Under the pieces are notes generated by a model that was not told the DNA's origin, did not search any database, and saw only the letters and a list, made by a program, of their open reading frames with translations. A program made the translations under genes and the position numbers. Positions 24,435 to 32,740 of a stretch of DNA of 64,000 nucleotides are shown in pieces. How positions within the stretch are numbered: the first letter of the stretch is position 1; each line of letters starts with the position of its first letter. The stretch comes from Pontiellaceae bacterium B1224 (GTDB lineage Bacteria; Verrucomicrobiota; Kiritimatiellia; Kiritimatiellales; Pontiellaceae): assembly GCA_029432815.1 (NCBI GenBank), contig JAROBA010000033.1:1-64000 (forward strand). Reading direction: 5' to 3'.

Positions 24435-25460
24435 ATGAATGCAATAAACGTGTCGGAGCAGGCATTGGTTTCTCAAAAAATGACGCCGGAAAAACGAGTG
24501 GCGGTTGTACTCGCCAGTCTGGAACCGGATGTGGCGGCAAAGGTGATGCGGGAACTTGATCCGCATATAATGACCCGGGCGGCAGAAAGCATTCGCAGTC
24601 TGGGTATTGTGCCGGGCAACCTGTTCAGGAAGGCCATTGCTGAAAGCCTGCAGGAGCTTCAGGCCTACAACGATGCTGTTCATGGAAACGACAGTCTTGC
24701 GGTTGGTTTGCTCAGTAAGGTGGTTGGCGAACAGCAGGCAGCCTCGATGCTGGAACTCGGGCAAATGGCCGGGAACCGCTTTGGTGCATTGGTCTCCCGA
24801 AAACCGGAAGAAATTGCACGAATGTTAGCGGCGGAATCTTCGAGCGTGGTGGCCGTGGTCATGCGCTTTCTGCCTTCACAGCTGGCCTCCGAAACCCTTT
24901 CGCATATCAGTGAAGACGTGCGGCGTAAAGTTGTGCTGCAAATCGCAACCGCAGAGCTTCCATCGGAGCGGGTCATCGACCAGATTGAGCAGCAGCTGGT
25001 GTCGCGTCTGCCGGCCTCCGTTAAGAGAAAGCAGGATGACAAGGAGCGCATCGACTCGCTGGTTTCCATTATGCAGCGTTCCTCCAAAGAGGTGGCGGAT
25101 GCCATGCTCGAAGAGCTCAGTAAACAGGATTCCGCGCTGGCTGATCTCGTTCGCGACCGCATGTTTGTATTCGAAGATATTGCCCGGTTGGATGATGCCG
25201 CTGTGAGGCGGATCATGCAGGAACTCGAGACGGGAATTCTATCTACGGCACTCCGTAAAGCTTCAGACGAAGTGCGCAACCGCTTTCTTTCCAATATGTC
25301 GCGCCGTGCGGCTGACGGGCTTCAGGAAGAAATGGAATATGCCGGGAAAATGCCTTTCTCAGAAGTGCTCGCCAAACAAAAGGAAGTCGTGCAGGTGGCA
25401 CGGACACTGGCGGAACAGGGCGAAATTAAGATTGGTTCTTCGGAGGAGGAATATGTCTAA
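24435..25460 (+). CDS. fliG: flagellar motor switch protein FliG
   Basis: 341 residues. The N domain binds FliF (TPEKRVAVVLASLEPDVAAKVMRELDP). The middle domain is near residues 115-195. The C-terminal torque domain contains FEDIARLDDAAVRRIMQELE and FLSNMSRRAADGLQEEMEYAG, with the charged Asp-Asp and Arg residues in the stator-facing helix. The ATG directly follows the fliF stop codon, so the two are translationally coupled. It overlaps fliH by 8 nt. Confidence 0.96.
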   Translation: MNAINVSEQALVSQKMTPEKRVAVVLASLEPDVAAKVMRELDPHIMTRAAESIRSLGIVPGNLFRKAIAESLQELQAYNDAVHGNDSLAVGLLSKVVGEQQAASMLELGQMAGNRFGALVSRKPEEIARMLAAESSSVVAVVMRFLPSQLASETLSHISEDVRRKVVLQIATAELPSERVIDQIEQQLVSRLPASVKRKQDDKERIDSLVSIMQRSSKEVADAMLEELSKQDSALADLVRDRMFVFEDIARLDDAAVRRIMQELETGILSTALRKASDEVRNRFLSNMSRRAADGLQEEMEYAGKMPFSEVLAKQKEVVQVARTLAEQGEIKIGSSEEEYV

Positions 25461-26070
25461 CACAATTTTTATCGATACCGATGTGCTGGCCTTTGTTCCG
25501 TCGTCGTTGGCGGAAGACAATAGCACATTCGCTGATCAGGTGGATACAGCCGAACTCGAGCGTGAGCTTCGGGCTGAACTCGAAGCTGAATATGAGCAGC
25601 GGCTGGAGCGTGAAGTGACTATCCGGCTGGCGGGTGAGCGCCGGAAGTTTGATCAGGCGCTGAACCAATGCATGACCAGTTTTGACCAGTGCATTAACAC
25701 CCTGCGCAAGGAAATTCAGTCCAATGTGGTAGACCTTTCCATTCGCATGGCAGAGGTCATTGTCCGGCACGAACTGCCCGACCGGGATATGCTGCATAAT
25801 TTAATCGTGAAAACCCTCGAACCCGTATCAGATCTGCAGGGGGCTCTCGTGCGTTTGAGTTCCAGTGATTGGAAGTTATTCGGGGAACAGATCAGCAGCG
25901 GCGACCACCTTGGTGTGGGCAGTACCGTACAGTTTGCTGAAGACCCGAACCTTTCCGCCGGCGATGTGATTGTGGAAAGCCGTAACGGCATCTTTGATGC
26001 CCGTTTAGACGAACGTCTAAAGCTCTTAAAGGAAACGTTACATGAACGCAGCGGCAGAAAACTTTCATAA
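25453..26070 (+). CDS. fliH: flagellar export stator protein FliH
   Basis: 205 residues from ATG 25453 (GAGGAGGAAT upstream, overlapping the fliG end). A central Glu/Arg-rich coiled coil (ELERELRAELEAEYEQRLEREV) and a C-terminal V-ATPase E-subunit-like domain (VDLSIRMAEVIVRHEL, AGDVIVESRNGIFDARLDERLKLL) are typical. FliH links the FliI ATPase to FliN at the C ring. A longer in-frame extension inside fliG is not expected to be translated. Confidence 0.9.
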   Translation: MSNTIFIDTDVLAFVPSSLAEDNSTFADQVDTAELERELRAELEAEYEQRLEREVTIRLAGERRKFDQALNQCMTSFDQCINTLRKEIQSNVVDLSIRMAEVIVRHELPDRDMLHNLIVKTLEPVSDLQGALVRLSSSDWKLFGEQISSGDHLGVGSTVQFAEDPNLSAGDVIVESRNGIFDARLDERLKLLKETLHERSGRKLS

Positions 26071-27382
26071 CCTACTGGCATTCGACGATCTCTTCCAGGG
26101 ATTGGAAGCCTCAACGCTGGCGCGCTCCGAAGGGCGCGTGGTGGAAGTGGCCGGGCTTACCGTGAAATCAGTAGGGCCGCATGCTTCGATCGGCGATCTG
26201 GTATGGATCGAACCGCTGTATGGTGACGGCCAGCGACGGATTCCGTGTGAGGTGGTGGGATTCCATGATCGCTATGTGGTCTCGATGCCGGTGGAACGCC
26301 TTGGACGCGTTCATCCGGGCGCACGTGTCATTCCGGGCGGCCGCATGAAAGTGGGGGTTGGCAGCGAACTGCTCGGGCGGGTCGTTGATTTTATGGGCCG
26401 ACCGATCGATGACGGGCCCGAGCTGCAGGGACTGCAGCAGGTCGATATCGAACGCGATGCGCCGCCGGCCATGACTCGCCAGTCGCTTTCCTCTGTTTTC
26501 GAGACCGGAGTCCGTGCCATTGATGGCGTGTTGACCTTGGCCAAAGGGCAGCGCGTGGGGATCTTTGCCGGCAGCGGAGTGGGCAAGAGTGTGCTGATGG
26601 GCAGTCTGGCGCGTAATGCGCGTTCAGGTGTGAATGTGATTGCGCTCATCGGGGAACGCGGCCGCGAGGTGAAAGAGTTTATTACCCGCAACCTCGGTGA
26701 AGAGGGATTGCGGCGTACGGTGGTTGTGGCGGTCACATCCGACCAGTCTCCGGTCAGTCGTCTGAAAGGCGCTTCAACAGCCATGACGATTGCCGAATAT
26801 TTCCGCGACCAGGGCGAAGATGTGATGTTGATGATGGATTCCGTGACTCGTTATGCCATGGCACAGCGCGAAATCGGCCTGGCAGTGGGAGAGCCGCCAA
26901 CGACCCGCGGATATCCACCCAGTGTGTTCAGCCTGTTGCCGCAGCTGCTGGAACGAGCGGGAGCATCAGACAAGGGAACAATCACGGCCTTCTATACCGT
27001 GCTGGTTGAATCGGATGATATGAACGACCCCATTGGTGACAGTGTGCGGGGAATTCTCGATGGTCATATTGTGCTTTCTCGAAAAATTGCCTCAATGGGC
27101 CATTACCCGGCCATCGATGTGCCGGTGAGTCTGAGCCGATTAATGAGCGAGATTGCAACACCCGAGCACAAAGAGCTTTCGTCCCGGTTGCGATCATTGC
27201 TGGCGGTCTATCAGAAGGCGCAGGATCTGGTGAATGTGGGCGCTTATGTTTCGGGGAGTAATCCGCAGATCGATGAATCGCTGGCCCGTATCGAAGGCAT
27301 CAATGCCTTTCTTCAGCAGAAACCTGAAGAACGCGAGGGGTTCGAGGCCATGCAGAACATGCTTAGAAAGGTGCTTGTATGA
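26042..27382 (+). CDS. fliI: flagellum-specific ATPase FliI
   Basis: 446 residues, related to F1 beta. Walker A GSGVGKS lies at 177-183, followed by VIALIGERGREVKEF, and Walker B is DVMLMMDSVTRYAMAQRE. It energises docking and unfolding of export substrates. AAAGGAAAC stands before the ATG, which lies inside the fliH end (29-nt overlap). It is followed by fliJ through an ATGA overlap. Confidence 0.97.
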   Translation: MNAAAENFHNLLAFDDLFQGLEASTLARSEGRVVEVAGLTVKSVGPHASIGDLVWIEPLYGDGQRRIPCEVVGFHDRYVVSMPVERLGRVHPGARVIPGGRMKVGVGSELLGRVVDFMGRPIDDGPELQGLQQVDIERDAPPAMTRQSLSSVFETGVRAIDGVLTLAKGQRVGIFAGSGVGKSVLMGSLARNARSGVNVIALIGERGREVKEFITRNLGEEGLRRTVVVAVTSDQSPVSRLKGASTAMTIAEYFRDQGEDVMLMMDSVTRYAMAQREIGLAVGEPPTTRGYPPSVFSLLPQLLERAGASDKGTITAFYTVLVESDDMNDPIGDSVRGILDGHIVLSRKIASMGHYPAIDVPVSLSRLMSEIATPEHKELSSRLRSLLAVYQKAQDLVNVGAYVSGSNPQIDESLARIEGINAFLQQKPEEREGFEAMQNMLRKVLV

Positions 27383-27828
27383 AGAAGTTTTCTTTTTCTT
27401 TCCAGTACCTGCTTGATGTTCACAGCGCCAAGGAACAGGCAGCAGAATGTGCTTTGCAGAAGGCGGTTGCAGCGCTTGAGGATGCTGAACGTGCGCTCAA
27501 AGCCATTGTGGAGGCAGGCGCACGGCAAACGAAAGTGATCGAGCAAATGACCGGGGTGGTGCAATACACCGATTATGCGATTCATCGCCGCAATATCGAC
27601 TATATCCAAGAGCAGATGTCGGGGTATGAAAAAGCATGCAGGTCGCAGGCTGATGTGGTGGAGGAGTGTCGTGTGCTACTGCGCAAGGAAGTGACCTCGC
27701 GGCGCATTCTTGAAAATCTTTGCAAACGCGAACAAAGCGAATGGGCCGATGCCCTCCAGAACGAAGAGCAAAAGCAGATGGACGAATTGGCTGTAGTCCG
27801 TTGGAGCAGGCAGGAGATTAGAAAATGA
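27379..27828 (+). CDS. fliJ: flagellar export protein FliJ
   Basis: 149 residues, almost entirely coiled coil, starting MKKFSFSFQYLLDVHSAKEQ, as FliJ proteins do (F-x-F-x-x-L-L-x-x-R/K). FliJ inserts in the FliI hexamer and contacts FlhA. It overlaps fliI and the following gene by 4 nt each. Confidence 0.9.
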   Translation: MKKFSFSFQYLLDVHSAKEQAAECALQKAVAALEDAERALKAIVEAGARQTKVIEQMTGVVQYTDYAIHRRNIDYIQEQMSGYEKACRSQADVVEECRVLLRKEVTSRRILENLCKREQSEWADALQNEEQKQMDELAVVRWSRQEIRK

Positions 27829-28418
27829 AGATACTGTGTTTATTGATGAGTTTAGTGATCGCCATATTATCCGGTTTGTTGATTTTTACCGCTCAGTCCG
27901 GGCATTTTCCGATGTCGCAAGTCGCTGAAACGGACGAAATTCCTGTGGTGGAAGAGAGCAAGACCGTCAAAACGCTGATCAGCTCGCAGATCGGTTTAGT
28001 TGACGAGTTGGTGGAATCCCTGCAAGTGGCGCGCGAAGAACTGGATGCCAGCAAGCTGCGCCTCGACAAACGCGAGAAAAATCTTCAGGAGCTCTATTCC
28101 ACCTATCTGAAGCTCCGTCAGGAAACCAGCCTGTTGATCGAGGATTTTGAAAGTCAACTGGTTAAGGTGGAAGAAAGCGAATTTAAGAATTGCAAGAAAC
28201 TGTCGGGGGTTTATTCGAAGATGGATCCCGCCTCGGCGGCACAGTCTCTCAAGCACATGGAAGCAGAGCGCGTGGCCTTGATTCTTAGCCAAATGGAAAG
28301 TCGTGCTATGGCGGCCATCATGGAGGAAGCGGTTACGATCTCGGTGGATGGAAGCGAATCTGTTGCACAGTGGTCGGATGCAATCCGACGGCTGAATGAA
28401 AATAAGGGTGAAGCGTAA
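27825..28418 (+). CDS. motE: MotE-like protein (FliG/MgtE-like C-terminal fold)
   Basis: 197 residues. N-terminal membrane helix (ILCLLMSLVIAILSGLLIFTA), a periplasmic coiled coil (about 70-125) and a C-terminal domain with YSKMDPASAAQSLKHMEAERVALILSQMESRAMAAIMEE. That motif is the MgtE_N/FliG-M-like fold of MotE, a periplasmic chaperone of the stator protein MotC in epsilonproteobacteria. Similar genes lie between fliJ and fliK in many other genomes. The symbol is by family resemblance. Confidence 0.75.
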   Translation: MKILCLLMSLVIAILSGLLIFTAQSGHFPMSQVAETDEIPVVEESKTVKTLISSQIGLVDELVESLQVAREELDASKLRLDKREKNLQELYSTYLKLRQETSLLIEDFESQLVKVEESEFKNCKKLSGVYSKMDPASAAQSLKHMEAERVALILSQMESRAMAAIMEEAVTISVDGSESVAQWSDAIRRLNENKGEA

Positions 28419-29623
28419 TGAGCAAAATGGAGTCCATGTTGGAGGTAACACCGCAGTCAGCCAAGATTCCGAAAAAAACTGCAGATGGCGCAGGAGGAAA
28501 GTCGAGTGTTGACTTTTCAGCGTTTCTGGCAGCTCCGCTGGCTGAAGGCGAAAGGTTCCAGAGTTTGGAAGAAACGCTGAAGGTTGACGGAGAAGTGTTC
28601 CAGAGTCCGGAAGAAACCCCGGAGGCTGCCGGAAAGGTTTTCCAGGGTCAGGAAGAAACGGCGAAGGTTGCCGCAAAGGTTTTTCAGGATCTGGAAGAAA
28701 TCCCGGAGGCTGATGGAAAGATTTTCCAGGGGCCGGAAGAAACGCCGAAGGCTGGCGGAAAGGTTTTCCAGAGTCTGGAAGAAGCGCCGAAGGTCGCCGG
28801 AGAGGCTTCCCCGGGGGTGAAAAAAAAGCCGTTGGTTGAGGGTAAGGTTTCCCAGAGTCTGGAGGAAACGCCGAAGGTTACCGGAGAAATTTTTCAGGAG
28901 GCGGAACATGTGTCGGCAGCCGCTGAAGAGGCTTTCCAGAGTCTGGAAGAAACTCCCGCCCGGAAACCGGCCAAGGTCAATGAGGCGGAATACGCTTTTA
29001 CTGAGGTTTTTATACCGGTTTCAGAGCATCGGGTTTTTCGCAGGATGGCCATGCGACCGCAGTTTGAAGTGGCTGCAGAGCCGGAATCAGCGGCATCGCT
29101 GACAGCATTGGAAGGAAAATCCGCCCTTCCAACGGATGTTGCTTCACGGGCACCTGTTCAGCAGGAGGTCCCTGTTCTGCAACCCAGTCTGGTGAACGAA
29201 AAAACCATTCGCCTTGAGCAGCTGGCCGATCGGTTTGATCAGCGGTTGCTTTCGATGGTTCAGGGCAATGAGAAGGTAATGCGGATTACGGTTCAGCCCG
29301 CCACTATGGGGCGTTTAACGATTATGTGCAGAGAGGAAAATTCAACGCTGTCGGTTGAAATTGTTGCTCAGACCAGTGGCGTTCGGGAATTGATTGCCGG
29401 ACAGGAGGATGCTGTTCGACGTCTGATGCAGGAGCATTCTGTTGAGTTGGGAAGCTTCGATGTGTTGATGGATCAGGGACAGAGCGGCGAGCGTAAATTT
29501 GGAGCCGGCACTTCGTCGGATCATCCCGATGCCCGTGGCACCGCTCCTGCTTTGAATGAGGGTGAAGATCCGCATGCCTTTACGCATGTGCATAAGAGCG
29601 GTGCAGTTTCTTTAATTGCTTAA
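28418..29623 (+). CDS. fliK: hook-length control protein FliK with an internal 14-residue repeat array
   Basis: 401 residues. The C-terminal Flg_hook domain (about 265-370; VMRITVQPATMGRLTIMCREE, VRRLMQEHSVELGSFDVLM) interacts with FlhB for substrate switching. Residues 44-183 are ten tandem 14-residue repeats with consensus GKVFQSLEETPKVA. The N-terminal part of FliK acts as a molecular ruler, so repeat number could set hook length (inference). The repeats are less conserved in the seventh and ninth units. The ATG overlaps the motE stop. Confidence 0.88.
   Translation: MSKMESMLEVTPQSAKIPKKTADGAGGKSSVDFSAFLAAPLAEGERFQSLEETLKVDGEVFQSPEETPEAAGKVFQGQEETAKVAAKVFQDLEEIPEADGKIFQGPEETPKAGGKVFQSLEEAPKVAGEASPGVKKKPLVEGKVSQSLEETPKVTGEIFQEAEHVSAAAEEAFQSLEETPARKPAKVNEAEYAFTEVFIPVSEHRVFRRMAMRPQFEVAAEPESAASLTALEGKSALPTDVASRAPVQQEVPVLQPSLVNEKTIRLEQLADRFDQRLLSMVQGNEKVMRITVQPATMGRLTIMCREENSTLSVEIVAQTSGVRELIAGQEDAVRRLMQEHSVELGSFDVLMDQGQSGERKFGAGTSSDHPDARGTAPALNEGEDPHAFTHVHKSGAVSLIA
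28547..28966 (+). repeat. ten 42-bp tandem repeats inside fliK
   Basis: Each unit is 42 bp and encodes a version of GKVFQSLEETPKVA. The FQSLE part is written TTCCAGAGTCTGGAA or a near form, which is the same interrupted palindrome (TTCCAR-N3-YTGGAA) found dispersed in the window. The units at about 28557, 28764 and 28935 match it best. Confidence 0.85.
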
Positions 29624-29635
29624 CGAGGTATCACG

Positions 29636-30088
29636 ATGGAAATACAGAGTCTATATGAAACAAGCCAGGTTTCGGTGGGATCCCTGACCGGAACTGCGGG
29701 TGGCGAGCTTGGCAAGGATGAGTTCCTGCAGATGCTCGTGACACAGATGCAGAACCAGGACCCGATGGACCCGATGGATAACTCCCAGATGACTGCCCAG
29801 TTGGCGCAGTTCAGTGCGCTTGAGCAGATGGAAAATCTAAACTCCCAGTTCGAAGGATTCCAGCAGAGTTCCACCGCGGCGATGTCGCTGATGAATTCCG
29901 GCGAATCGGTGGTCATGGAGTTGATCGATGGTTCGACGGTTGCAGGGATGCTCGAAAAAGTTCAATGGATGGACGGAGAAACGCAGTTCGTAGTGGATGG
30001 GGTAACCTATTCAAGTGGAAATGTAACCAGTTTGCAGACGGATGAGCCAGTGGCCGACGCTGCAGAAACAACGACCGAAGCGTCTTAA
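29636..30088 (+). CDS. flgD: flagellar hook cap protein FlgD
   Basis: 150 residues. GGELGKDEFLQMLVTQMQNQDPMDPMDNSQMTAQLAQFSALEQMENLN is the defining FlgD N-terminus. It is shorter than enterobacterial FlgD, keeping the N-terminal part and a small domain (VVMELIDGSTVAGMLEKVQWMDG) but not the full Fn3/tudor region. FlgD is the scaffold on which hook subunits polymerise. It lies between fliK and flgE as expected. Confidence 0.95.
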   Translation: MEIQSLYETSQVSVGSLTGTAGGELGKDEFLQMLVTQMQNQDPMDPMDNSQMTAQLAQFSALEQMENLNSQFEGFQQSSTAAMSLMNSGESVVMELIDGSTVAGMLEKVQWMDGETQFVVDGVTYSSGNVTSLQTDEPVADAAETTTEAS

Positions 30089-30099
30089 GGAGAAATAAA

Positions 30100-30906
30100 A
30101 TGATTAACAGTATGTGGAGTGGAGTTTCAGGATTACGTTCGCACCAAACCAGTATGGATGTGATTGGTAACGATATTGCCAATGTCAACACCCTGGCATT
30201 CAAACAGAGCAACGTCTCGTTTCAGGATGCGTTCTATAAATCGCTCACCAATCCTGGCGAAGGAACGAATGGAAAGCAGGTGGGGCTGGGTGTCTCTGTC
30301 GGAAAGATCACGCAGGATTTCAACGGCGGCATGCTTCAGGAGACAGGAGTTGCCAGTGATATGGCGATTTCCGGCGACGGTTTTTTTGTTATGAAAGATG
30401 CGGCAGGACTGAATACAACCTACACCCGTGCCGGTAACTTTGACCTGAGCTACGATTCCGCGTCCGATAGCCTGAACCTGCTTGGGCCCGACGGAAAATA
30501 TCTGTACGGCACAAGTGGTGCGTCCGGTGGATCGGCTGGAACCATGATTTCCCTGCCGTCCGATATTCAGGATATGATGGTTTCGAGCGATGGCGTGATT
30601 TCGTATATCGATGGCACAGGCGCCCTGGTTGAAGATGCGTTTACTGTGGATATTGCCACATTCGCAGGCCAGACGGGACTTTCGCAGGTCGGCGGAAATC
30701 AATATGCCGAGAGCGCAGCTTCCGGCACCCCTAGCTTTACTTCCACCGACTATCAGGTGGTACAGAGCCACTTGGAAAACTCAAATGTGGACCTGGCGCA
30801 GGAATTCACGGAAATGATTGTGGCTGAACGCGGCTTCCAGGCGAACTCCCGCACGGTGACCACTTCGGATTCCATGCTGCAGGAGCTTTTGAGCCTGAAA
30901 CGCTAG
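30100..30906 (+). CDS. flgE: flagellar hook protein FlgE
   Basis: 268 residues. N-terminus INSMWSGVSGLRSHQTSMDVIGNDIANVNTLAFKQSNVSFQD and C-terminus SNVDLAQEFTEMIVAERGFQANSRTVTTSDSMLQELLSLKR belong to the rod/hook family. It is of the short FlgE type, like Bacillus, without a large outer domain. Position after flgD and before flbD-motA-motB fits FlgE rather than FlgF/G. A Shine-Dalgarno site AAGGAG precedes it. Confidence 0.92.
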   Translation: MINSMWSGVSGLRSHQTSMDVIGNDIANVNTLAFKQSNVSFQDAFYKSLTNPGEGTNGKQVGLGVSVGKITQDFNGGMLQETGVASDMAISGDGFFVMKDAAGLNTTYTRAGNFDLSYDSASDSLNLLGPDGKYLYGTSGASGGSAGTMISLPSDIQDMMVSSDGVISYIDGTGALVEDAFTVDIATFAGQTGLSQVGGNQYAESAASGTPSFTSTDYQVVQSHLENSNVDLAQEFTEMIVAERGFQANSRTVTTSDSMLQELLSLKR

Positions 30907-30937
30907 GTCGGAAAATTAAGAACCAGGAGCCGTAAAC

Positions 30938-31156
30938 ATGATCAAGGTAACAGACCTGCACGGAGTTGAATATTCGCTGAATGCGGAACAGATCGAAAAG
31001 GTGGAGCAAAATCCGGATACCCAGATCATGCTGCTGAGCGGACACCGCTATTACGTACGTGAATCAATCGACGAAATTGTGGCGCGTGTCATCCAGTATC
31101 GGGCTGACTGTAACGCGGCCAGGTTTGCGTCCGTCGCCGAAGGGCAAAAGGAGTAA
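30938..31156 (+). CDS. flbD: FlbD/SwrD family protein
   Basis: 72 residues. MIKVTDLHGVEYSLNAEQIEKVEQNPDTQIMLLSGHRYYVRESIDEIVARVIQY fits the small FlbD family found between flgE and motA. In Bacillus its homologue SwrD raises motor torque, probably through the stators. Its place directly before motA here fits that role. CCAGGAGCC precedes the ATG. Confidence 0.9.
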   Translation: MIKVTDLHGVEYSLNAEQIEKVEQNPDTQIMLLSGHRYYVRESIDEIVARVIQYRADCNAARFASVAEGQKE

Positions 31157-31159
31157 TCC

Positions 31160-31924
31160 ATGGATATTGGAAGCATAGTTGGTGCGGTTCTTGGATGGCT
31201 GCTGGTCTTTATTGCCATTGCGATGGGCGGGGGCAGCGGGTTTTTCAACCCGCCTTCAATCCTTATTACGGTGGGTGGGGCAATTGCCGCTACATTGATT
31301 CACTATCCGTTGCCGCAGGTGATGGCCGTGATGAAGGTGGCTCGCAAGGCTCTGTTTGTTAAGGAGCAGGATTATATGGCTCTTTATGAACAGCTTACCG
31401 ACTATGCCGTACGTGCTCGGCGCGATGGTTTGCTGGCATTGGAATCCGATATTGAACAGATCTCCGATCCATTCATGAAAAAGGGATTTCAGATGGCCGT
31501 TGACGGCAACTCCATGGAAGTACTGCGCTCCGTGCTTGAAGACGATCTCGCTGCCATGCAGGAACGCCATATTGTGGGGCAGGGCATCTTTAAAGCGCTG
31601 GGCAACTATGCGCCGGCCTTCGGGATGATCGGAACCCTGGTGGGGCTGGTGGCCATGCTGCAGAACATGTCCGACCCGAAATCATTGGGTAGCGGCATGG
31701 CAGTGGCTTTGCTGACGACCATGTATGGCGCAATGGTTGCCAACCTGGTTGCGCTGCCCACAGCAGGTAAGCTTGAACAGCGTACACAGGAAGAAGTGGC
31801 ACTGAAAACCATGGTCATCGAAGGCATTGCGGCTATTCAGGAAGGACACAGCCCGCGCATTGTGGAGGAAAAACTTCGCGCCTTCATTCCGCCTATCATT
31901 CGCCAGAAAACGATTAAAGACTAA
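31160..31924 (+). CDS. motA: flagellar stator protein MotA
   Basis: 254 residues with four membrane segments. The typical PALGMIGTLVGL-type segment reads YAPAFGMIGTLVGLVAMLQNM, and GSGMAVALLTTMYGAMVANLVALPTAGKL is also diagnostic. The cytoplasmic loop with charged residues contacting FliG spans about residues 60-150. MotA5B2 units drive rotation with ion flow. It lies 3 nt after flbD and 12 nt before motB. Confidence 0.96.
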   Translation: MDIGSIVGAVLGWLLVFIAIAMGGGSGFFNPPSILITVGGAIAATLIHYPLPQVMAVMKVARKALFVKEQDYMALYEQLTDYAVRARRDGLLALESDIEQISDPFMKKGFQMAVDGNSMEVLRSVLEDDLAAMQERHIVGQGIFKALGNYAPAFGMIGTLVGLVAMLQNMSDPKSLGSGMAVALLTTMYGAMVANLVALPTAGKLEQRTQEEVALKTMVIEGIAAIQEGHSPRIVEEKLRAFIPPIIRQKTIKD

Positions 31925-31936
31925 TCAGAGAAACTC

Positions 31937-32740
31937 ATGCGTGAACGCCCGGAACCAGATCAGGAAGGTTGCCCTTTATGGATGTTGACATTCGGCGATG
32001 CCATGTCGCTGCTGGTTGCATTTTTCGTGATGCTGGTTTCGTTTGCCGATTTTGAGGAACACTCCCTGCAAAATATGATGGGGGCTCTGAAAGGCGGGCT
32101 TCGTGCTGTTCCTCTGCCGATGGCCACGACGGTCGGTCGCGTGGATACCCAGACTGAAACGGAGGCCAGCGAGGATGTGATTTCCAAAAACGCTTCGGCC
32201 GCGGCGGTTGAATCCAGTCAGGAGGTCCTGCGGAATAATCCTGCCAGAAACATTATTAAATCCAATTCCCCTGATTACTATTTACATTTACTTAAGAATG
32301 GAATCTCGCTGGTAATTAAACGCAATTCCGCGTTTGAGTCAGGCACGGTCGAGCTGAGGGTCCCGGATCATGAAGTATGGTTGGTGGCCGGTGATTTGAT
32401 GCATTCAGTTCAGGGTGAGATTCGTATTGCCGTCACGCTTCCTGAGAATGTGCTGGTTCGGCTGGATGGCTATACCACCTCATGGGGGCTGGGGATTGAG
32501 CAGGCACTTGCAGTGCAGGAGCTGTTATGTCGTAACGGCGGTGATCGAAGTCAGATAAGCACATCAGTCCGGGTGGTTAAAAATATGCCCCATGGTGAAG
32601 CGGTCGATGGCACGGTTGAAATTCGCTTCATCGGTATCAACGAATTGAAGTTAAATACCATGCCCAGAAAAATTCTGCGCGGGATATGGCGCGATCAGGG
32701 AGGAACTGAACAGGGAGAGCAAGATGGGCAGGAAGGTTAA
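31937..32740 (+). CDS. motB: flagellar stator protein MotB
   Basis: 267 residues. One membrane helix, LTFGDAMSLLVAFFVMLVSF, carries D21, the ion-binding aspartate that is essential in MotB. An OmpA-like peptidoglycan-binding domain covers about residues 140-250. It pairs with MotA upstream. The 3' end overlaps a second motB-like gene by 17 nt. Confidence 0.92.
   Translation: MRERPEPDQEGCPLWMLTFGDAMSLLVAFFVMLVSFADFEEHSLQNMMGALKGGLRAVPLPMATTVGRVDTQTETEASEDVISKNASAAAVESSQEVLRNNPARNIIKSNSPDYYLHLLKNGISLVIKRNSAFESGTVELRVPDHEVWLVAGDLMHSVQGEIRIAVTLPENVLVRLDGYTTSWGLGIEQALAVQELLCRNGGDRSQISTSVRVVKNMPHGEAVDGTVEIRFIGINELKLNTMPRKILRGIWRDQGGTEQGEQDGQEG

Noticed and set aside
28418-29623. fliK repeat array as a CRISPR or minisatellite
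   Set aside because: Units are in frame (42 bp), inside a gene with a conserved C-terminal domain, and have no spacers.
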